From assembly GCA_023412805.1 (NCBI GenBank), contig JAEZRM010000099.1, forward strand, positions 1 to 33,374: a stretch of DNA of 33,374 nt, written 5' to 3'. Every line of letters begins with the position of its first letter. Positions within the stretch are counted from its first letter, which is position 1. Below, piece after piece: positions 15,775 to 23,181 of the stretch. Under the pieces are notes generated by a model, which saw nothing but the letters and a program-made list of their open reading frames with translations, had not been told where the DNA came from and did not search any database. The stretch comes from Pseudomonadota bacterium. GTDB lineage: Bacteria; Pseudomonadota; Alphaproteobacteria; Rhizobiales; Hyphomicrobiaceae. The translations under genes and the position numbers were made by a program.

Positions 15775-15994
15775 GCGCCTCCAAAACTCAAGCTAATCAG
15801 TATCGAAGGCGGCGCGTAGCGACAACCGGATCGTTGCGCGCGGGCGTTCCATCGGCGTTCGCAGGGCTGGGGATTGCGGGGACGGGGCTGGCACACTGGG
15901 GCTTGCCGCGCCGCGAATCACCTAACGCTTAAGCGCATCGCGTGGGGGCGTGCGCAGTGTCCTGGCAGGATGCGCAGCGTCGAGGAGACAGATC

Positions 15995-16819
15995 ATGGTT
16001 CAGGGGCGTGTCCGTCATCGGGTAGCGTTGCGTCGCGTACTGGAAATGGGAAGTTGCGTTGCTTCCGTGCTCGCTCTGGCCGGTTGTAGCGGTGCCGATG
16101 TTCTGAAGCTGCCGAGCCTCGGCCCATCGACACCCGCCCTGAACATCACGCCGAAAGCGGAGCTGCCCATGCGCGAGGTGTCGCCCGGCGAGGCAAAAGC
16201 CGCTCGAGCGCGTCTCGGCGAAGCGGCGGCACTCGCGGCGGCGCGGTCCAATCCCCAGGACATCGAGGCGGTCATGGCGGCCGCCCGCGTCATGCGCCGG
16301 CATGGCGATAAGGCAGGCGCTCTGGCCCTCCTCGATACGTCTGCGCCGGTAGCGCCGAACGATGCGCGCCTGTTGCGCGATCGCGGGCTGTTGGCGCTGG
16401 AGCTCGGTGCGGTGGCCCGCGCGCGCGATCATCTCAAGAAGGCGGTCGAGAACGGCAGTCGCGATTGGCAGACGCATTCCGCGCTGGGTAGTGCACTCGC
16501 AGCCGGCGGCGATCAGAAGGGCGCGCAACGCCAATTCGCCGAAGCGCTCAAGCAGGCGCCGGACAATCCGGTCGTGCTCAACAATCTCGCCCTCTCCATG
16601 GCGCTGGAAGGCCGCCGCGCGGAAGCCGAGCAGATGTTGCGGCAGGCGGCAGCCGGTCAGAAAAAAGGCAGCGATGTGCGCGTCGCGCAGAATCTGTCGC
16701 TGGTCAGTCGCATCAGTGAGGCGCAGGGCAAAGCTGCGATCAAGCCCGCAGCGGCGCCGGCCAAGGATGCGAAGAAGGCCGCAGCCGCAGCACTGACGCG
16801 GACCGCGCAGGCAGACTGA
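15995..16819 (+). CDS. TPR-repeat lipoprotein, TadD-like
   Basis: A 274-residue protein. The N-terminus has a basic start, a hydrophobic stretch and a lipobox LAGC with Cys31 as the expected lipidation site, so it is probably anchored in the outer or inner membrane facing the periplasm. From about residue 80 to 220 there are helical tetratricopeptide repeats; one reads NPVVLNNLALSMALEGRRAE, with the spacing of a TPR motif. The C-terminal 40 residues are Ala/Lys-rich and low complexity. The layout resembles TadD of Flp-pilus assembly, but no other tad genes are present, so a general scaffold role is as likely. GAGGAG lies 8 bases before ATG 15995, which fixes the start. Confidence 0.8.
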   Translation: MVQGRVRHRVALRRVLEMGSCVASVLALAGCSGADVLKLPSLGPSTPALNITPKAELPMREVSPGEAKAARARLGEAAALAAARSNPQDIEAVMAAARVMRRHGDKAGALALLDTSAPVAPNDARLLRDRGLLALELGAVARARDHLKKAVENGSRDWQTHSALGSALAAGGDQKGAQRQFAEALKQAPDNPVVLNNLALSMALEGRRAEAEQMLRQAAAGQKKGSDVRVAQNLSLVSRISEAQGKAAIKPAAAPAKDAKKAAAAALTRTAQAD

Positions 16820-16827
16820 GCGGGCGG

Positions 16828-16886
16828 TCGCGCCTCCGGCGCGAGCAGGGCCGCGGACCCTGCACCCGCGCGGGGGACACCCCCGC
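16828..16886 (+). terminator. Modular GC-rich multi-hairpin element after the TPR gene
   Basis: TCGCGCC/GGCGCGA with TCC loop (16828-16844), CAGGG/CCCTG (16846-16862) and GCGGGGG/CCCCCGC with ACA loop (16870-16886). It starts 9 bases after the stop at 16819 and has the same module order, read along its own gene, as the elements after metY and korB. A run of A follows later rather than T, so termination strength is uncertain. Confidence 0.5.
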
Positions 16887-16916
16887 ACCTCGGCGAGGCG
16901 GGGTGAGCAGAAGTCG

Positions 16917-16993
16917 AAAAAACGGGTGGGTCCGGGAGGGTGTCCCTCCCGGTTGGGGTACGGGGCGAAAGCCCCGTCGCGCCGCAGGCGCGA
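16917..16993 (-). terminator. Modular GC-rich multi-hairpin terminator after korB
   Basis: On the minus strand after the korB stop: TCGCGCC/GGCGCGA with a three-base loop (16977-16993), CGGGGC-GAAA-GCCCCG as written on plus (16961-16976), CCGGGAGGG/CCCTCCCGG with TGT loop (16932-16952), then a six-T tract (A run 16917-16922 on plus). The T tract makes this the most convincing terminator of the family. Confidence 0.65.
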
Positions 16994-16997
16994 GCTG

Positions 16998-18056
16998 CTA
17001 CCGCAGCCGCGCGTTGATGCCTTCGAGTGCCTTGGAGCCCGGGCAGAGCTCGCTCATCGGCAGCGCGTTGAGCGGGCGCTCGTCGGTGCCGAGCACGTCG
17101 TGCAGATCCTGCTGGTTCTCATTCACGTAGAGAAGGCCGGTGACGATCGTGCCCTTCGCGGCATTCGTGCGGATGGTGTGGATGGCCATGTCGGCATCGC
17201 GCGGATCGTGCCCTTCGCCGACCTTGTAGAGCATGAGCTGCGAGCCATCGTGCAGCTCGACGGCTGTCGACGTGCCTTCGTCGTACTCAGTCGTGATCTC
17301 CTCCTGGGGTTCGACGTAATCGAGTTTGTTCTCGGAGGCCATGTTGTGCATCCGGACGTACTCGTAGCTCTTCGTCGAAGCCGGATGATTGTTGAAGGTC
17401 ACGCAGGGGCTGACGACGTCGATGAAAGCGAAGCCCTTATAGCTGATCGCGGCCTGGATGAGCGGCAGGAGCTGGCGCTTGTCACCTGAGAAGGAGCGCG
17501 CGACGAAACCGGCGCCGAGCTGGATCGCCATCTGGCAGAGATCGATCGCGTCAAAGGGATTGGCCTCGCCCTTCTTCGACGGAGAATTCTTGTCGTTGGT
17601 CGCCGAGAACTGCCCCTTCGTCAGACCGTAGCAGCCGTTGTTCATGACCATGTAGGTCATGTTCAGGCGGCGCCGCACGGCATGACAGAACTGGCCGAGG
17701 CCGATGGAGGCCGTGTCGCCGTCACCGGACACGCCGATGTAGTAGAGATCGCGGTTCGCCATGTTGGCGCCGGTCGTCACGGACGGCATGCGACCGTGCA
17801 CCGAGTTGAAGCCGTGGCTGCGTGAGAGGAAGTAGGTCGGCGCCTTGGATGAGCAGCCGATGCCGGAGATCTTGGCGATGCGATGCGCTGGCAGATCCAT
17901 CTCGTAGCAGGCTTCGATGATCGCGGCGGTGATCGAATCGTGCCCGCAGCCGGCGCACAGCGTCGACATGGAGCCTTCGTAATCGCGGCGCGTGAGGCCC
18001 AGCGCATTGCGCGGAAGAGCAGGATGGTGGGCGGAGGGTTTGGAGATGTAGCTCAT
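16998..18056 (-). CDS. korB: 2-oxoacid:ferredoxin oxidoreductase beta subunit (KorB-like)
   Basis: A 352-residue TPP- and cluster-binding subunit. STLCAGCGHDS provides Cys34 and Cys37; Cys68 in GIGCSS and Cys218 in VSPCVTFNNH complete the four ligands of the [4Fe-4S] cluster. The TPP/Mg site is GDGDTASIG (about 111-119) with NNGCYGLTKGQ. These enzymes convert a 2-oxoacid plus CoA to acyl-CoA and CO2 and reduce ferredoxin; KorB-like members usually act on 2-oxoglutarate, but pyruvate or branched-chain substrates cannot be excluded. AGGAG lies 9 bases before ATG 18056, and korA ends 15 bases upstream, so the two are one operon. A strong hairpin terminator follows. Confidence 0.92.
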   Translation of the reverse strand: MSYISKPSAHHPALPRNALGLTRRDYEGSMSTLCAGCGHDSITAAIIEACYEMDLPAHRIAKISGIGCSSKAPTYFLSRSHGFNSVHGRMPSVTTGANMANRDLYYIGVSGDGDTASIGLGQFCHAVRRRLNMTYMVMNNGCYGLTKGQFSATNDKNSPSKKGEANPFDAIDLCQMAIQLGAGFVARSFSGDKRQLLPLIQAAISYKGFAFIDVVSPCVTFNNHPASTKSYEYVRMHNMASENKLDYVEPQEEITTEYDEGTSTAVELHDGSQLMLYKVGEGHDPRDADMAIHTIRTNAAKGTIVTGLLYVNENQQDLHDVLGTDERPLNALPMSELCPGSKALEGINARLR

Positions 18057-18071
18057 GGGATCTGGCTCCTG

Positions 18072-19895
18072 CTACTCGGCGGCCGCAGCTTTTTCGGGAT
18101 GGAGATGCGCGAGCGCAGCCTTGCGCACAAAGGCGGCCGTGGTCGGCATTCCGTCGTAGCTCAGCATAGCGATGAGCTTGTTCGCGGGTATGTCGGCTTC
18201 GGTGATAAGCAGCGAGCGCATCTGTGCGTCGCGGTTCTGTTCGAGCACGAAGATCTGATCGTGCGCATCGCAGAAGGCCTTCACATCGTCGTTGAAGGGG
18301 AAGGCTCTGAGGCGCATGGCGTTCAGGCGAACACCGGCGCGCTCCAGCTCATCGAGACCTTCGAGCACGGCGGGACGCGTCGCGCCGAAGTAGATGATTC
18401 CGGTCTTGCTGTTCTTGTCGCGGATGTCGATCTCGGGTTTCGGCACTACCGTTGCGGCGGTATCGAACTTGCGCCGGATGCGATCGATGACGCGTTGATG
18501 AATGCGGCCGTCCTCGGTATACCGGGCGTACTCGTCGTGGCTCGTACCACGCGTGAAGAACGAACCCATGGAGGGGTGCGTGCCGGGCAGCGTACGATAC
18601 GGGATCGCATCACCATCGACGTCGAGATAGCGGCCCCAGGGCTTGCCCTTGACCGTCTTGAAGGCCTCGAGCTGCTCGGCGGAGAGCACCTTGCCGCGGC
18701 TCTGCTCTTTACTGTCGTCCCAGGTGAAAGGCTCAGTCATCCAGTCGTTCATGCCGATGTCGAGATCGGACATGACCATGATGGGCGTCTGCAGCAGCTC
18801 CGCGAGCTCGAATGCCTCGGCCCCCATGTCGAAGACTTCAGTCGGGTCCGAGGGGAACAGCAACACGTGCTTCGTGTCGCCGTGGCTCGCGTAGGCACAC
18901 GAGATGATATCGGGCTGGCCCGTCCGTGTCGGCATGCCTGTCGAAGGACCACCGCGCTGGATGTTGAAGAGCACGACGGGCACTTCGGCGAAGTAGGCGA
19001 GCCCGAGGAATTCGCTCATGAGCGAGATGCCGGGGCCGGAGGTCGCCGTGAACGAGCGTGCGCCATTCCAGCCACCGCCGATGGCGACGCCGATCGCGGC
19101 GAGCTCGTCCTCGGCCTGTACGATGCTGTAGAGGCGCTTGCCTTCCTTGGTCACGCGCAGGCGCCGTGCGTATTTCTCGTAAGCCTCGGGGAGCGAGGTC
19201 GATGGCGTGATCGGATACCACGCGCAGACCGTGGCGCCGCCATAGACGGCCGCGAGACCGCCGGCGTCGTTGCCTGTCACCATGATCTTGCCCTTGGCGC
19301 CTTCGGCCGGGCGGGCATGAATGGCGAGCGGGCAGGAGAAATGCTCGCGCGCATAGTCGCGCCCAAGCTGCACGGCCTGCAGGTTGGCCGTCATGAGCTT
19401 CTCTTTGCCCTTGAGCTGATCGGAGATCACGCCCTTGAGGGCCTCCATGTCCATGGAGAGCAGCTCGACGAGCGCGCCGACGTAGACCATGTTCTTGAAG
19501 AGCTGGCGCTGGCGTGCGTCGGTCCATTGCTTGGCGCAGATCTGCGCGATCGGGATCGGCAGCAGCGTGATGTCGTCGCGCGGCCAGATGCGTGGCATGG
19601 AACTGTCGTAGAGCAGCCAGCCGCCCGGCACGACCTCGGCCAGATCCTCGGCGTAGGTCTGCGGGTTCATGGCGACCATGAAGTCGATACCGTCGCGCCG
19701 CGCGAGATAGCCCGCCTCCGAGACGCGCACCTCGTACCAGGTCGGCAGGCCCTGGATGTTCGAGGGGAAGATGTTCTTCGGGCTGACCGGAATGCCCATC
19801 CGGAAGAGCGTCTTCGCGACCATCGTGTTCGCGGACGCGGAGCCCGAGCCGTTGACGGTGGCAAACTTGATGACGAAATCGTTGATCCCGCTCAT
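18072..19895 (-). CDS. korA: 2-oxoacid:ferredoxin oxidoreductase, fused gamma-alpha subunit (KorA-like)
   Basis: A 607-residue protein joining the gamma domain (about residues 1-190, starting VIKFATVNGSGSASANTMVAK) to the alpha domain. The alpha part opens with GNDAGGLAAVYGGATVCAWYP (pieces GNDAGGLAA and CAWYPITPSTSL); YPITPST is the substrate/TPP-facing signature of the family, followed by QAEDELAAIGVAIGGGWNGA, TATSGPGISLMSEF and RGGPSTGMPTRTGQ (first piece cited as QAEDELAAIG). The fused form is typical of aerobic bacteria and archaeal-type Kor enzymes. It lies between a GltD-like ferredoxin flavoprotein gene (93-base gap) and korB. GAGGAC is about 12 bases before ATG 19895. Confidence 0.92.
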   Translation of the reverse strand: MSGINDFVIKFATVNGSGSASANTMVAKTLFRMGIPVSPKNIFPSNIQGLPTWYEVRVSEAGYLARRDGIDFMVAMNPQTYAEDLAEVVPGGWLLYDSSMPRIWPRDDITLLPIPIAQICAKQWTDARQRQLFKNMVYVGALVELLSMDMEALKGVISDQLKGKEKLMTANLQAVQLGRDYAREHFSCPLAIHARPAEGAKGKIMVTGNDAGGLAAVYGGATVCAWYPITPSTSLPEAYEKYARRLRVTKEGKRLYSIVQAEDELAAIGVAIGGGWNGARSFTATSGPGISLMSEFLGLAYFAEVPVVLFNIQRGGPSTGMPTRTGQPDIISCAYASHGDTKHVLLFPSDPTEVFDMGAEAFELAELLQTPIMVMSDLDIGMNDWMTEPFTWDDSKEQSRGKVLSAEQLEAFKTVKGKPWGRYLDVDGDAIPYRTLPGTHPSMGSFFTRGTSHDEYARYTEDGRIHQRVIDRIRRKFDTAATVVPKPEIDIRDKNSKTGIIYFGATRPAVLEGLDELERAGVRLNAMRLRAFPFNDDVKAFCDAHDQIFVLEQNRDAQMRSLLITEADIPANKLIAMLSYDGMPTTAAFVRKAALAHLHPEKAAAAE

Positions 19896-19988
19896 GGCGT
19901 CGTCGTTGTCCTCATTCCAGTCGGGCGCCCGCCGCGATTTTCCTTCGTCAGGTGCGGACGGGCCCTTCCTCCCATGATGGGTGGCTGA

Positions 19989-21959
19989 TCAGGCAGCGAT
20001 ATATGCATTGTGATGGGACAGGCACGCCGAGGCGGCCTGCGCTTCCGCGTACGCAAATTTCTGCATGTCCCAAGCGCCGGTCGGACAGCGCTCCGCACAG
20101 AGCCCGCAGTGCAGACAGACATCCTCGTCCTTGGCCATGATCCGGCCCGTCTTGAGAGGACCCGAGACGTAGATGTCCTGCGACTTGTTGAGCGCGGGAA
20201 CGCGTAGCTCCATGCGCAGGTCGGCCTCGTCGTCGTTGTCGGTGAAGTTGATGCAGTCGACGGGGCAGATGTCCATGCAGGCATCGCACTCGATGCAGAG
20301 ATTGTCCGTGAAGACGGTCTGCACATCGCAATTGAGACAGCGCTCGACCTCGCGCGCGGCGATCTTATCGTCGAAGCCCAGCTCCACCTCGAGCTTGAGG
20401 TTCTTGAGCGAAGCTTCGAGCGCGGCGTGCGGCACGGCCTGGCGCTTCTGCGGATCGTAGTTGTTCGAGTACGACCACTCGTGAATGCCCATCTTCTGGC
20501 TGACGAGCGTGTGACCGGGCTTGGGCCGATCGACGAGGCTCTTGCCGTGGCAATAGGCATCGATCGAGATCGCCGCCTGATGTCCGTGCGAGACAGCCCA
20601 GATGATGTTCTCGGGCCCCCAGGCGGCATCACCGCCGAAGAAGACGCCGGGAATGGAACTCATGAACGTCTTGCGGTCGACGGCGGGCTGGCCCCACTCG
20701 TTGAAGGTCATGCCGATATCGCGCTCGATCCAGGGAAAGGCATTGTCCTGGCCGATGGCCATCAGCACGTCGTCGCAGTCGATGGTGACGAACTCGCCCG
20801 AGGCTTCGAGCTTGGGGCGGCCTTTGGCATCGACGCCGGTCTCGACCATCTTCTCGAAGGTGACGCCGGCGAGCTTGCCGTCCTTTACGACGAAGGCTTT
20901 GGGCGCGTGGTTGTCGAGGATCGGGATGCCTTCGTGGAGGGCGTCTTTGACTTCCCAGTCCGAGGCCTTCATGACCTTGCGCGGTGAGCGCACGGTGACC
21001 GTCACAGCCTCCGCGCCAAGTCGCAGCGCCGTACGGCAGCAATCCATGGCTGTGTTGCCACCGCCGATAACGACGACGCGACGGCCGATCTTCTCGACAT
21101 GCCCGAAGGCGACGGACGTCAGCCAGTCGATGCCGATATGGATGTTGGCCGCGGCTTCCTTTCGGCCGGCAAGCTCGAGATCCTTGCCCTTGGGCGCGCC
21201 CGTGCCGACGAAGATGGCGTCGTAGCCCTCGCCGAGCAGCTTCTTCATGCTCTTGATCTCGGCGCCAAAGTTGGCCTTCACGCCGAAATCGAGAATGCGG
21301 CCCACTTCCTCATCGAGCACGCTCGCGGGGAGGCGGAAGGAAGGAATGTTCGTGCGCATGAGCCCGCCGGGGACCGGATCGCGCTCGAACAGCGTAACGT
21401 CATAGCCGAGCGGCATGAGATCGCGCGCGACGGCGAGCGAAGCCGGTCCAGCGCCGATGAGCGCGATGCGCTTGCCGTTCTTCGCGGCCGGAATTTCAGG
21501 AAGGAGGCCGTCGATCTCGCCCTTGTAGTCGGCGGCGACGCGCTTCAGGCGACAGATGGCGACCGGCTCGGCATTCTTCTTCGAGGGGTCTTTGGCATTG
21601 CCTTCATCGCCGACCTGGATGCGGCCGCGCCGACACGCAGGCTCGCAAGGGCGGTCGCAGACGCGGCCGAGAATGCCGGGGAATACGTTCGATTCCCAAT
21701 TCAGCATATAGGCCGCTGAGTAGCGGCCTTGCGCGATGAGACGGATGTATTCGGGGACGGGTGTGTGCGTCGGGCATGCCCATTGGCAATCGACGACTTT
21801 ATGGAAGTACTGCGGATCGTTGATGTCGGTTGGAGGGGTGCGACCTCGCTTGCGTGCGCGGGCCGCCATTTCACTCGCCTGCATCTCGCCTTTATCCCTG
21901 GCTCGTTCCTCTGCCGGGGTGCCTTCCTCGTCGAGCGACGTCACGGGTCGAAAACGCAC
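19989..21959 (-). CDS. GltD-like flavoprotein with C-terminal 2[4Fe-4S] ferredoxin domain, probable Kor electron partner
   Basis: A 656-residue protein. Residues 55-112 are the GltD-type N-terminal cluster domain (CQWAC at 58-62, CDRPCEPAC at 101-109). An FAD loop ALIGAGPAS lies at 166-174, an NADPH loop VIGGGNTAMD at 297-306, and FGGDAAWGPENIIWA at 441-455 closes the FAD site. The C-terminal 120 residues are a bacterial ferredoxin: CIECDACMDICPVDC (555-569) and CLHCGLCAERCPTG (615-628). This would pass electrons between NAD(P)H and the Kor enzyme without a separate ferredoxin gene; that is inference from the operon. Start: GTG 21959 with GAGG 8 bases upstream; a later ATG (codon 26) is possible. 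It is the first gene of the operon. Confidence 0.88.
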   Translation of the reverse strand: MRFRPVTSLDEEGTPAEERARDKGEMQASEMAARARKRGRTPPTDINDPQYFHKVVDCQWACPTHTPVPEYIRLIAQGRYSAAYMLNWESNVFPGILGRVCDRPCEPACRRGRIQVGDEGNAKDPSKKNAEPVAICRLKRVAADYKGEIDGLLPEIPAAKNGKRIALIGAGPASLAVARDLMPLGYDVTLFERDPVPGGLMRTNIPSFRLPASVLDEEVGRILDFGVKANFGAEIKSMKKLLGEGYDAIFVGTGAPKGKDLELAGRKEAAANIHIGIDWLTSVAFGHVEKIGRRVVVIGGGNTAMDCCRTALRLGAEAVTVTVRSPRKVMKASDWEVKDALHEGIPILDNHAPKAFVVKDGKLAGVTFEKMVETGVDAKGRPKLEASGEFVTIDCDDVLMAIGQDNAFPWIERDIGMTFNEWGQPAVDRKTFMSSIPGVFFGGDAAWGPENIIWAVSHGHQAAISIDAYCHGKSLVDRPKPGHTLVSQKMGIHEWSYSNNYDPQKRQAVPHAALEASLKNLKLEVELGFDDKIAAREVERCLNCDVQTVFTDNLCIECDACMDICPVDCINFTDNDDEADLRMELRVPALNKSQDIYVSGPLKTGRIMAKDEDVCLHCGLCAERCPTGAWDMQKFAYAEAQAASACLSHHNAYIAA

Positions 21960-22000
21960 CCGCGACCTCTTCGCAAGAATTTGCCCCAGCCCCTAGTGGC

Positions 22001-22021
22001 GGCCCCGCGAGCAGCGGGGCC
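22001..22021 (-). other. Strong hairpin in the leader of the GltD-like/korAB operon
   Basis: GGCCCCGC (22001-22008) pairs perfectly with GCGGGGCC (22014-22021) around a five-base loop. It starts 41 bases upstream of the GTG at 21959. No T tract follows on either strand, so it is more likely a leader structure than a terminator. Confidence 0.4.
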
Positions 22022-22111
22022 TGCAACTTAGACTCTCTATAGCTGCTGAGAGCACTATTGGCCACTGAGCTTCACGCAATGCTGATGGGAATGATTTACG
22101 CACAATGCAGA

Positions 22112-22142
22112 ACGGCCCCACCTAGACTTAGGGCGGGGCCGT
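22112..22142 (-). terminator. Hairpin downstream of rpmE
   Basis: ACGGCCCC (22112-22119) pairs with GGGGCCGT (22135-22142); the loop can extend the stem by a few more pairs. It lies 47 bases after the rpmE stop on the minus strand and is followed there by TTCTG, a poor T tract. A terminator is likely but not certain. Confidence 0.5.
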
Positions 22143-22189
22143 CATGACTGGGAAATTCTGAAGCAGGATGCGCTGCAGCGCACAAAATC

Positions 22190-22414
22190 TCAGAAGAGAC
22201 CCTCGAACTTCTTCTTGAAGCGCGAGACGCGGCCGCCGCGATCCATGAGCGTCTGGTTACCGCCGGTCCAGGCAGGATGCGTGCTCGGATCGATGTCGAG
22301 CTGCAGCGTGTCGCCTTCCTTACCGTACGTCGAGTACGTCTGGTACGTCGTGCCGTTCGGCAGGGCCACCGTGATGAGGTGGTAGTCGGGATGGAAGTCC
22401 TCGATATTCTTCAT
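22190..22414 (-). CDS. rpmE: Large ribosomal subunit protein bL31
   Basis: A 74-residue ribosomal protein. HPDYHLITVALPNGTTY at the start, then STYGKEGDTLQLDIDPSTHPAW (STYGKEGDT and DIDPSTHPAWTGG cited) and DRGGRVSRFKKKF at the end are the L31 core; THPAWTGG and RGGRVSRF are hallmark pieces. No Cys is present, so this is the zinc-free form common in alphaproteobacteria. ATG 22414 gives MKNIEDFHPDYH, the normal N-terminus; the longer open frame upstream is not coding. It is alone, with a hairpin after the stop. Confidence 0.95.
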   Translation of the reverse strand: MKNIEDFHPDYHLITVALPNGTTYQTYSTYGKEGDTLQLDIDPSTHPAWTGGNQTLMDRGGRVSRFKKKFEGLF

Positions 22415-22625
22415 GACCGTTCTCGCGAGCCAAAGCAGGAAAGCCGGAACATCGGCGCGGCGGCGCCGGGGTGCGTCGGCAATCTCGGGTGAAAAGCTGG
22501 GCGGTGTATACATAAAGTAGCGCTCTGGGGCAAGTCGCGCCGCGCAGGGCCGCGCGGGGGCGGCAAATTGCTCCCGGATCGGACGATCGAGCACCATTCC
22601 GTGGCGCTGGACGGCCAAGCGGGCT

Positions 22626-23051
22626 TCAATCCTCCTCCCCGCGCCGCATGGCGAGGACGCGCTGGACATGGGCGAGGTCGTCATCGATGAGCGGCGCGTA
22701 TTTCTCGCGCAGACGATTGAATTCCTGCTGTACGGCCTCGAGCTCCTCGTCGGACATGTGGTCCAGATTGACGAAGCCGGTTCGGGCATCCTGCGTCGCC
22801 CTGATCAGCTCGTCGAGCTTCAGGGTGACGACACGCGTCTCGCGGTTCTGGGTGTTCTGAATGAGAAATACCATGAGAAAGGTGACGATGGTCGTGCCGG
22901 TGTTGATGAGAAGCTGCCAGGTATCGGAATAGCCGAAGTATGGCCCGGTGATGCCCCACACTATGATGGTTATGAGTGCGAACAGGAAAGCCCAATGGGA
23001 GCCGACCGCATGTGCGGTGCGCTCGGCAAACGCGCGGAAAGCGTTCTGCAT
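22626..23051 (-). CDS. Low-affinity iron permease family membrane protein
   Basis: A 141-residue protein with two membrane segments (about residues 19-38 and 46-65): SHWAFLFALITIIVWGITGP and then TGTTIVTFLMVFLIQNTQNR, the latter a signature of the Fet4-like bacterial family. The cytoplasmic C-terminal half is helical and charged, with LKLDELIRAT and an acidic region ending RRGEED. Despite the family name, transport of iron by these short bacterial members has not been shown to my knowledge. ATG 23051 has GGA 8 bases upstream; another ATG 12 codons earlier is possible. It is divergent from the molybdoenzyme operon, sharing a 130-base promoter region. Confidence 0.85.
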   Translation of the reverse strand: MQNAFRAFAERTAHAVGSHWAFLFALITIIVWGITGPYFGYSDTWQLLINTGTTIVTFLMVFLIQNTQNRETRVVTLKLDELIRATQDARTGFVNLDHMSDEELEAVQQEFNRLREKYAPLIDDDLAHVQRVLAMRRGEED

Positions 23052-23181
23052 GGCGGTATTCCATCGAGATCGAGAGCTTCGGTACATGGCCGGGGCGCAG
23101 GCGCGTGGAGGCGAGCCATGCATGGAGTGCGATTGACCGGACGGGGCGTTTTGCTACGGTCCGCCCGAAAAGGATCCTTCA

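Noticed and set aside
15604..15994. SAM-II-type riboswitch upstream of metY
   Set aside because: Alphaproteobacterial methionine genes often have one, but this leader is filled by the paired-hairpin repeat and I see no SAM-II pseudoknot consensus.
15995..16819. Flp pilus (tad) locus
   Set aside because: Only a TadD-like TPR lipoprotein is present and no other tad or cpa genes are in the window.
17883..19988. A 701-codon open frame on the plus strand
   Set aside because: It is fully antisense to korA and korB, whose family motifs are clear; long shadow frames are common at this GC content. The same applies to the long frames at 14215-15708, 7491-8960, 12623-13927 and 31453-32463.
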